Of a DNA stretch of 64,000 nucleotides, positions 55,570 to 64,000 are shown piece by piece. Numbering within the stretch: position 1 is the first letter of the stretch; each line of letters opens with the position of its first letter. The notes beneath the pieces were generated by a model, which was not told the DNA's origin, ran no database searches, and was given only the letters and a program-made list of their open reading frames with translations. This DNA is from Bradyrhizobium sp. SRS-191 (GTDB lineage Bacteria; Pseudomonadota; Alphaproteobacteria; Rhizobiales; Xanthobacteraceae): NCBI RefSeq assembly GCF_024586915.1, contig NZ_JANBVS010000004.1, positions 310,001 to 374,000 of the forward strand, read 5' to 3'. A program made the translations under genes and the position numbers.

Positions 55570-56664
55570 ATGGCAGCCGACAGGACCATGCGGGACGACG
55601 CGCCAGAGCAGGGTGATCCGATCTCCGCTATCGAGGTCGAGCGCCTGTTCGCGCCGCTTGCGGCTGCGCCTGCGCTGGTGCTGGCCGTCTCCGGTGGTCC
55701 GGATTCGTTGGCGTTGATGTGGCTGGCGGCGCGCTGGCGCGCCGCGCTCGCAGACGGGCCTCGTCTCGTTGCGGTCACCGTCGACCACGGTCTGCGTCCC
55801 GAGGCCGGACGCGAGGCGCGGATGGTCAAGGCGCTCGCGCGCCAGCTCGGGCTGCCGCACCGGACGTTGCGCTGGACCGACGACAAGCCCGCGACGGGTC
55901 TTCCGGAGGCGGCGCGCCTGGCGCGCTATCGTCTGCTCGCCCGCGCCGCGCGGCAGGCCGGCGCCAGCCATGTCGTCACCGCCCACACTCGCGACGACCA
56001 GGCCGAGACCGTGCTGATGCGGCTGTTGCGCGGCAGCGGCCTCGCTGGGCTCGCGGCCATGGCGGCGATCAGCGAGCGCGAGGGGCTGCTGCTGGCGCGG
56101 CCGCTGCTGGATGTGCCCAAGCTGCGCCTCGTCGCGACGCTGCGATCCGAAGGACTGGATTTTGCCGACGATCCGACCAACCGCGACCCGGCCTATACGC
56201 GGCCGCGGCTGCGCGCGCTGATGCCGGCTCTGGCTGCCGAAGGCGGCGATGCGCGGACGCTGGCGATACTGGCGGCACGGCTCGGACGCGCCAATGCGGC
56301 CATTGAGCTGATGGTCGACGGCGCCGAACAGTATCTCGCGTTGCACGCCGCAGCAGGCGGCACGGAGGCGGCGCCGGTGCTCGGCCAGGCCTTCGAGCCG
56401 CGCGCCTTTGCCGCACTCCCGGCGGAAATCAAGCTCAGGCTGTTGATGCGCACCATCAACCGCATTGGAACCGAAGGGCCGGTGGAACTCGGCAAGGCCG
56501 AGGTCTTGCTCGATCGTCTGGACCGGACTCTTGCGGGGATCGCAGATGGTGGTAGGTCTGGGCCGGACAGGCTAAAACAAACTCTGGCTGGTGCGCTGGT
56601 AAGCATGACCAGCAAGGCCATCCGCATCACGCCCGCGCCGCCTCGGCGATCGCGTCGGACGTGA
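55570..56664 (+). CDS. tilS: tRNA(Ile)-lysidine synthetase
   Basis: Modifies C34 of tRNA-Ile(CAU) to lysidine, letting it read AUA. 364 residues. The PP-loop motif VSGGPDSLALMW is near residue 41; later VDHGLRPEAGREAR, HTRDDQAETVLMRLLRGSGL and FADDPTNRDPAYTRPRLR. Shorter C-terminal part than E. coli TilS but usual for alphaproteobacteria. In its conserved place between cpoB and ftsH. Confidence 0.94.
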   Translation: MAADRTMRDDAPEQGDPISAIEVERLFAPLAAAPALVLAVSGGPDSLALMWLAARWRAALADGPRLVAVTVDHGLRPEAGREARMVKALARQLGLPHRTLRWTDDKPATGLPEAARLARYRLLARAARQAGASHVVTAHTRDDQAETVLMRLLRGSGLAGLAAMAAISEREGLLLARPLLDVPKLRLVATLRSEGLDFADDPTNRDPAYTRPRLRALMPALAAEGGDARTLAILAARLGRANAAIELMVDGAEQYLALHAAAGGTEAAPVLGQAFEPRAFAALPAEIKLRLLMRTINRIGTEGPVELGKAEVLLDRLDRTLAGIADGGRSGPDRLKQTLAGALVSMTSKAIRITPAPPRRSRRT

Positions 56665-56898
56665 GGGGGACGAAGCCTTCGCTGACCCTTAACCACCTGC
56701 GTCGGCGGCGCTTTCCCGCGCCATTTTTTGAGCGGGAATCGGGCTAGGATGCGTTAAATAGTCCTGTCTGGTTCCCTTGGCATTGGTGCGAGTGGTACCT
56801 AGATTACGAAACGGTCGACCGGGGGATTCCCTCGTGGCTACCCAGGGATGAGTCCGAGGAAGAACGGCCGCGATCCGCGCGACCACGAAGGAAAATCG

Positions 56899-58821
<1,923 letters not shown>

Positions 58822-58870
58822 GACGGAGCAGGGGGCAGATCCTCTGTAGGACAGTCAGCAAAACGAAACG

Positions 58871-58903
58871 AAAAGCCCGGCTGCGAAGCCGGGCTTTTTG
58901 TTC
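58871..58903 (+). terminator. Rho-independent terminator after ftsH
   Basis: Stem agcccggct / agccgggct with a gcga loop, flanked by A-run upstream and ttttt downstream, so it may work for both strands. Confidence 0.9.
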
Positions 58904-58943
58904 TCTGTTGCCGTCCGTCGATGGGCCGGGATCGCCAATGACC

Positions 58944-60149
58944 TCAAGGCTTGTCGAACCAGGCCTTCCATTGCGGGACCGCCGTGGCGAACGTGCCGCG
59001 ATGCGTGGTCGGGCCGGTCGAGACCGCCTCGACCTTGGCGTTGCCGGCGCCGATCGCCTGCTGATAGGTCATCGCCAGCCGGCCGAGCCCGGTCGAGATC
59101 GCCTCGTCGGTCTCGCCATAGTAGTTGCGAACCGGGCTCTTGATGATCCAGCGATAGGCCTGCGTCTGTGCGACGAGCCTGCCATAGGCAGAGGCTGCGA
59201 AATATTGCGGATCGAAGTAGTCCGGCTTGAGCAGCTTGTGCAGGTCGGTCGGAACGTCGGCGACGTCAAAGGGCTCGCGCTCATAGGCCTTGCGAGCGAC
59301 GTCGTAGGAGCTGTCGCTGATCACCGAGCGCGCCAGGCCGGGGACCGCGTAGTAGTTCTCGAAGGCGAAGGCCGAGAGGATGAACAGCGAGTTGACCCAG
59401 GCGGCGTCGTTCTTGCGCGGGAAGCTCAGGAAGCCGTTCAGCGCGACGAACACGTCGACCGGCGCGCTCGCGGTCGCGGCTGCCGCGACCGGCACGCCGG
59501 CGCTTTCGAGCTTCTCGAGGAATGCCATCGTCACGAAGCCGCCCTGCGACCAGCCGGCGATCGACAGCCGGGTGGAGGTCAGATGCAGGTCGTTGAGCAC
59601 GGCGCGGCTCGCGATCAGCATGTCGTAGGTGGCCTGCTGGTGGCTCGCCTTGACCATGTAGCCTTCCGGCTCGGTCGAGACGCCCATGCCGAAATAGTCG
59701 GCCCCGATCAGCAGATGTCCCTGGCCCGCGAACTGCGCGATCATCAGCTGCGTCTCGGGCGACTGCTCCGGGAATGACGGCACCTCCTGTTTTCCGTACA
59801 CGGTGCCGTGCTGATAGGACACCAGCGGCAGGCTGGTCTCGCTGATCTCGGGCACGGCCAGCAGGCCCGAAGCGCGGATCGGCTTGTTGCCGCGCTCGGG
59901 GACGACGGACGCGTAGGTGATGCGATAAAGCCGGACGGCGTTGACGGCCGGCGTGTAGCTCACCGTGATGCCGGCGAATTTCGGCGTGTCGACAGTCAGG
60001 ATCTTGTTGAGCCGGTCGACGTCCCAGCGCGCCAGGAATTCATAGGAGACGTCGGAGGTCACACGCACCGTGCCCTTGTCCTGGGCGCGGCTGGCCGCCG
60101 GCCAGACCACGCAGAGCGCGAGGGCAATGATGATTCGGATGATCGACAT
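58944..60149 (-). CDS. Exported alpha/beta hydrolase, secretory-lipase-like
   Basis: 401 residues with a signal peptide (about residues 1-22, cut near SRAQD). The nucleophile elbow GWSQGGFV with Ser near residue 201 and a preceding GHLLIGADYFGMG. The overall pattern (VSYQHGTVYGKQ, FGMGVSTEPEGYM) resembles the secretory lipase (LIP) group. Candidate acid and His residues lie near the C-terminus (YGETDEAIS; GPTTHRGTF). Substrate unknown. Convergent with ftsH across the terminator. Confidence 0.85.
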   Translation of the reverse strand: MSIIRIIIALALCVVWPAASRAQDKGTVRVTSDVSYEFLARWDVDRLNKILTVDTPKFAGITVSYTPAVNAVRLYRITYASVVPERGNKPIRASGLLAVPEISETSLPLVSYQHGTVYGKQEVPSFPEQSPETQLMIAQFAGQGHLLIGADYFGMGVSTEPEGYMVKASHQQATYDMLIASRAVLNDLHLTSTRLSIAGWSQGGFVTMAFLEKLESAGVPVAAAATASAPVDVFVALNGFLSFPRKNDAAWVNSLFILSAFAFENYYAVPGLARSVISDSSYDVARKAYEREPFDVADVPTDLHKLLKPDYFDPQYFAASAYGRLVAQTQAYRWIIKSPVRNYYGETDEAISTGLGRLAMTYQQAIGAGNAKVEAVSTGPTTHRGTFATAVPQWKAWFDKP

Positions 60150-60327
60150 GAGAACTCCTGCGGGCCGCCTGCCAGTTGCATCGGAGTTCCTTGCTACAGA
60201 GCGCGCGTAAACAATCAGTACGGCCGGCGCCGAAAGCCCGGCGCAGGCGCGCTTAAGCCTTCTTCAAGCCTCGCCGCTTATGCCTTGCTCAGGAGTGCGC
60301 CCCGTGCCGGCGCGGGCGAGGTTTCTC

Positions 60328-61551
60328 ATGGCCGACAAGTCTGTTGCCGCGATCCCGTCGCAGCGCCCCAGCGTTCCAAGAAGCCTGTTCGTCGTGTGCT
60401 TCGCGCTCGCCTGCATCAACGCCGCGTTCTTTCCCGCAGGGCTGTCGTCCGGCATCTGGATCTGGGGCGCCGACGGCTTGGGCATCCCAACCGACTTCGT
60501 CAATGTCTGGGCAGCGGGCAAGCTCGCCCTGCAAGGCCATCCGGCGCTGGCGTGGGACTGGGACGTGCAGCGCCAGCTCGAGCTCGATCTGTTGAAGCAG
60601 GATTTCCCGGGCTATTTCGCCTGGCACTATCCGCCGCCGTTCCTGTTCGTCGCCGCGTTCCTCGCGCAGTTTCCCTACATCACGGGCTTCGCCGGCTGGG
60701 TCTATGCGAGCTTCGTTCCCTTCGCGCTCGCCATGCGCGCCATCGTCGGCCGCGGCTTCGGCGTGCTGCTCGCCGCCGGCTTTCCGGCGCTGTTCTCGAA
60801 TGCGCTGGTTGGCCAGAACGGATGCCTCACGGCAGCCCTTGTCGGCGGCACGCTCTATTGGCTGCCGGTGCGCCCGGTGCTGGCGGGAATCTGTCTGGGG
60901 CTTTTGACCTACAAGCCGCAATACGGGCTGCTCTTCCCGATCGTGCTGATCGCCACCCAGCGCTGGACGGCGGTCGTCTCCGCGACCGTCACTGCGCTGG
61001 TGCTGGCCGCGGCGTCGCTTGTGGCCTTCGGTCTCGACAGCTGGCAGGCCTTCTTTCATTGGCTGCCGATGTTCTCGCAGGCGTTCCTCACCGAGGGCAA
61101 GGCGACCTGGTGGAAGCTGCAGAGCCTGTTCTCGCTGGTGCGCTATTTCGGCGGCTCGGAAGCGCTCGGCTGGACCTTCCAATGGGTGCTGACCGCGGCG
61201 GTCGCGGTGGTGCTGGTGACGCTGTGGCGCAGCCGCCTGCGCTATTCGCTGAAGGCGGCGGCGCTCGCCATCGGGCTGCTGCTGACCACGCCGTATCTGT
61301 TCATGTACGACATGATGGTGCAGGCGATCGCCGTGGCCTGGCTGGTGCGGCTTGGCCTCCATGACGGCTTCCGGCGCTACGAGCTGCCGGCGTTCGGCTG
61401 CATCGCGGCGCTTCAGATCGCCTTCATGCTGACCGGCATCCCGCTCGGTCTCGCGGCCAATCTCATGGTCGGCGGCCTGGTCCTGGCCCGCGCCGGGTCG
61501 TGGTGGCGGCGGCAGCCGGTGAGCTCGCAGACGGCGCTCGCAGCGGCCTGA
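60328..61551 (+). CDS. GT87 / DUF2029 polytopic glycosyltransferase-like protein
   Basis: 407 residues from ATG 60328 (a frame to 60280 exists, but this start has gagg upstream). About ten hydrophobic helices. The first periplasmic loop holds GIPTDFVNVWAAGKLALQGH with the Asp typical of GT-C-fold mannosyltransferases, then WHYPPPFLFVAAFLA. Likely transfers a sugar from a polyprenyl-phosphate donor to an envelope polymer; acceptor unknown. Confidence 0.85.
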   Translation: MADKSVAAIPSQRPSVPRSLFVVCFALACINAAFFPAGLSSGIWIWGADGLGIPTDFVNVWAAGKLALQGHPALAWDWDVQRQLELDLLKQDFPGYFAWHYPPPFLFVAAFLAQFPYITGFAGWVYASFVPFALAMRAIVGRGFGVLLAAGFPALFSNALVGQNGCLTAALVGGTLYWLPVRPVLAGICLGLLTYKPQYGLLFPIVLIATQRWTAVVSATVTALVLAAASLVAFGLDSWQAFFHWLPMFSQAFLTEGKATWWKLQSLFSLVRYFGGSEALGWTFQWVLTAAVAVVLVTLWRSRLRYSLKAAALAIGLLLTTPYLFMYDMMVQAIAVAWLVRLGLHDGFRRYELPAFGCIAALQIAFMLTGIPLGLAANLMVGGLVLARAGSWWRRQPVSSQTALAAA

Positions 61552-61596
61552 GGCCATTCAGGCCTGCCAGACCATGATTCCGCTTGTCTTCTTTCC

Positions 61597-61610
61597 TGAA
61601 CAGGTGTTCA
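61597..61610. promoter_or_regulatory. Candidate TetR operator
   Basis: tgaacaggtgttca, a palindrome of two 6-bp arms with a 2-bp centre, 97 bp before the TetR start. Typical form of a TetR-family operator. Confidence 0.55.
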
Positions 61611-61706
61611 GTTCTTTCAGCGATTTGCGAGGGTGATCCTCCAAAAACACTGAACCAGCGTTCGCCGGGCGTTTCCTGGACGGGCGCGTCCGGGACGAGA
61701 AGCGCC

Positions 61707-62381
61707 ATGGTCTATCGGCGAACGCATCAAGTCGTGAAGCGGCTGGCGGCCCGTCGCAGCGCGATTCTGACCGCTGCACGCGAAGCTGCTGCCGAAGGCG
61801 GCATGTCGGCGGTCCAAATCGCGCCCGTCGCGGTCCGGGCCAATGTCGCGGCCGGAACCGTGTACCGCTATTTCCCATCCAAGGCGGATCTGATTTCCGA
61901 GCTGATCGCCGAGGTGTCGCGGGACGAACTGGCGGCCGTGCGCCGCGCCGCCGATGCGGCGCCGGGTCCGTCCTCCGCGCTTGCCGCGGCCGTATCCACC
62001 GTCGCCGTCCATGTCCTGTCGCAGCGCAAGCTCGCCTGGGGCATCCTGGCCGAGCCCGTCGATGTCGACGTCACGGCGTCGCGCATCGCCAGCCGCCGCG
62101 AGATCGTCGGCGAAATCGCCTCCCGCATCGACGCCGCCGTCCGCGCCGGCCACCTGCCGGCGCAGGACACGCAGCTCGCGGCGACCGCGCTGCTCGGCGC
62201 ATTGCATGAGGCCCTGGTCGGGCCGCTGGCGACCGACGCGCTCGATGATCCCGCCAAGCTGCGCGACACTGTCCAGGCGGTCACCCTGCTGGCGCTGCGC
62301 GCCGTCGGCGTGATGGACGCCCGCGCTCGCGGCCTGGTGGTGCAGGCGGTGCTGCCGGTGAAGAGCCTGGTCGGCGCCTGA
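61707..62381 (+). CDS. TetR family regulator
   Basis: 224 residues from ATG 61707; a longer frame to 61584 would run through the operator. HTH: RRSAILTAAREAAAEGGMSA, VRANVAAGTVYRYFPSKADL. C-terminal helical domain (RKLAWGILAEPVDVDVTASR) of TetR_C type. The effector is unknown. It lies between two membrane glycosyltransferase-like genes, with a palindrome in its own promoter. Confidence 0.9.
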   Translation: MVYRRTHQVVKRLAARRSAILTAAREAAAEGGMSAVQIAPVAVRANVAAGTVYRYFPSKADLISELIAEVSRDELAAVRRAADAAPGPSSALAAAVSTVAVHVLSQRKLAWGILAEPVDVDVTASRIASRREIVGEIASRIDAAVRAGHLPAQDTQLAATALLGALHEALVGPLATDALDDPAKLRDTVQAVTLLALRAVGVMDARARGLVVQAVLPVKSLVGA

Positions 62382-62490
62382 GCCGGGCCGGCGGGCATCC
62401 GCTTAAGCAAGGATTCATGCCTCGCCGCCATGGTCGGGTGTGGCGCCGGACGGCCGCCGCGGCTCGCAGGTCCAGGCGTTTCCTCAACCG

Positions 62491-64000
62491 ATGTCCATCG
62501 CACGCAACCATCCGGCCACGTTGTTCGTGATCGCTGGATCGGCGATGGCCGGCGCGCTCTATGCCTATGTCGCGGGCGAGGACATCAACTGGGACTGGCA
62601 GAACTATCACGACTATGGCGCCTTCGCGCTCATGCATGGCCGCTTCGACGTCGATGCCGCGCCCGGCGGCTTTCAGACCTTCCTCAATCCGCTGATCTAC
62701 CTGCTCCCTTACGCGCTCCGTCATGGGCTGGCCGCGCCTTGGTGGGGGCTGGTACTCGGTGCGCTCCACGGGCTCAACCTTGCGCTGATCTGGTGGCTCA
62801 CGCGGGTGCTGCTCGGGCGTGCGGCCGATGTCTTCACGCTTGCTGCGGCCGTGATCATCGCAGCGCTCAGCCCCATGGCTCTGTCGGAAGTCGGTACCAG
62901 CTTCGCGGACATCCTGACCGCGATCCCGATCCTGATCGGGATCGCGCTGATCTTCCGCGATGATGAGGATGGCGGCCGGCGCTTTTTCATCGCTGGCCTG
63001 CTGATGGGAGCCGCCACCGGACTGAAGCTGACCAACGCCATTTTCCTGGTCGGCGCCGGCGTTTCGCTGCTGCTGGTCGCGCGACCGCTGCTTGCGATGA
63101 CGGCGTTCGGTGCCGGCGGCGCGCTGGCAGGCATCGTGACGGCAGGGCCCTGGGCGCTGAAAATGGCCCGCGAGTTCGGCAGCCCGCTCTATCCATTCTA
63201 CAACACGATCTTCCGCTCGCCCGAGGCGCCGCTGGCCTCGATTGCCGACACGCGCTTCCTGCCGCAGGGCCTGTTCGACGCGCTCGCTTATCCCTTCTAC
63301 TGGCTGGTCGGGGTGCATCCCTCGTCGGAATCGCCGTTCCGCGATCCGCGCTTTGCGGCGATCATCGTGCTGCTGATCGCGCTGATCGTCACTGCGATTT
63401 GGCAGAAACGCGAGGTGCTGGCGCTGCGCGACCGGCGCCTCATCATCCTGTTCTGGAGCAGCTATGTCCTGTGGCTGCTGGCCTTCTCGATCCAGCGCTA
63501 TCTCATTCCGCTCGAACTGCTCGCGGCACCGCTGATCGTGCTGCTGCTCATGCGTCTGATCGATGCCTGGCGCACGCAGGCTGCGCCGCAGAGGCCGTCA
63601 CGGAGCGTACAGGCGGCCGTGCTGATTGCCGCTGCCGCCGTCGCGCTCGGCTCGCAGCCGAGCGACTGGGGCCGACGGCCGTGGTCCGATCCCTATCGGC
63701 CGCAGCTTGCGCAGGCGTTGCAGCAGCCGGCGACGTTCCTGATGATGCAAAAGCCGTTCGGCTATCTCGCTGCGCTGCTGCCAAAAGGCTCGCGATTCTA
63801 TCAGCTGGCGGAGATCGTCGTTCCGATCGTTCCCGGCGGCGTGTTGGATCGCCGCATCCGCAGCGGATTGTCCGATCCGCCGCCCGGCGGGATCTGGGCG
63901 CTGTACTTTGCCAACAGCCGGCCGGACTACCAACCTCGCCTCGAACTGCTTGCCGACTACGATCTGAGGATCGATGAGACACGGCCGTGCGAGCACCTGT
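62491..64000 (+). CDS. Polytopic membrane protein, GT-C glycosyltransferase-like (3' end outside window)
   Basis: Open from ATG 62491 through the window end, 503 residues visible. About ten hydrophobic segments. The first luminal loop GEDINWDWQNYHDYGAFALM carries acidic/Tyr residues typical of GT-C transferases; later GEFGSPLYPF-like REFGSPLYPFYNTI and YWLVGVHPSSESPF are visible. No clear ribosome site, so the start is tentative. Probably an envelope sugar transferase, like its neighbour at 60328, but this is fold-level inference. Confidence 0.75.
   Translation, partial: MSIARNHPATLFVIAGSAMAGALYAYVAGEDINWDWQNYHDYGAFALMHGRFDVDAAPGGFQTFLNPLIYLLPYALRHGLAAPWWGLVLGALHGLNLALIWWLTRVLLGRAADVFTLAAAVIIAALSPMALSEVGTSFADILTAIPILIGIALIFRDDEDGGRRFFIAGLLMGAATGLKLTNAIFLVGAGVSLLLVARPLLAMTAFGAGGALAGIVTAGPWALKMAREFGSPLYPFYNTIFRSPEAPLASIADTRFLPQGLFDALAYPFYWLVGVHPSSESPFRDPRFAAIIVLLIALIVTAIWQKREVLALRDRRLIILFWSSYVLWLLAFSIQRYLIPLELLAAPLIVLLLMRLIDAWRTQAAPQRPSRSVQAAVLIAAAAVALGSQPSDWGRRPWSDPYRPQLAQALQQPATFLMMQKPFGYLAALLPKGSRFYQLAEIVVPIVPGGVLDRRIRSGLSDPPPGGIWALYFANSRPDYQPRLELLADYDLRIDETRPCEHL

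Overview
The window looks like chromosome of a Bradyrhizobium-type alphaproteobacterium (Nitrobacteraceae). The grounds are the high GC content, the protein families, the order yebC-ruvCAB ... ybgC ... tolQRAB-pal-cpoB-tilS-ftsH, zapA followed by 6S RNA and fthC, a DUF2852 gene, and several families of short palindromic repeats in the intergenic DNA. I cannot assign a species. No tRNA, rRNA, CRISPR array, transposase or prophage was seen.

Layout. 1-7.8 kb (minus strand): a carbon-metabolism cluster tkt, recQ, gap, pgk and the 5' part of fba. 8.0-8.8 kb: a DUF4164 gene and zapA (cell division). 8.8-15.4 kb: an accessory stretch (SnoaL-like protein, serine hydrolase, GST, orphan TAXI-type binding protein, exported DsrE protein) and about 1.4 kb of repeat-only DNA. 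15.4-17.1 kb: 6S RNA, fthC and a YmdB-type phosphoesterase. 17.1-20.3 kb: two soluble chemoreceptors in tandem that share a C-terminal sensor domain. 20.5-25.5 kb: yebC, ruvC, ruvA, a small cytidine-deaminase-like gene, ruvB, a Tat-exported phosphoesterase and ybgC.

25.5-46.2 kb is a 20.7 kb accessory block lying between ybgC and tolQ. It holds a giant DUF4011/SF1 helicase/Vsr-type nuclease, several small regulator-enzyme modules (TetR/GST, HxlR/RibD-like reductase, MarR/DUF1398, TetR/DUF2852), an ECF sigma factor with a YCII partner, and three further YCII-like genes. Three of the regulators have clear palindromic operators beside them. 46.2-58.8 kb is the envelope core: tolQ, tolR, tolA, tolB, pal, cpoB, tilS and ftsH. 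Between tolB and pal sit a GGDEF-EAL protein and a FeeM-like N-acyl amino acid synthase whose promoter region carries a full CtrA-type site. 58.8-64 kb holds a lipase-like exported hydrolase, a GT87/DUF2029 membrane protein, a TetR regulator and a second GT-C-like membrane protein that runs off the end.

The main themes are envelope integrity and division (zapA, Tol-Pal, FtsH), DNA recombination (RuvABC, RecQ), and signalling (chemoreceptors, c-di-GMP, a possible acyl amino acid signal). Motifs resembling CtrA sites lie upstream of several of these genes. All functional statements come from reading motifs by eye; no database search was run.
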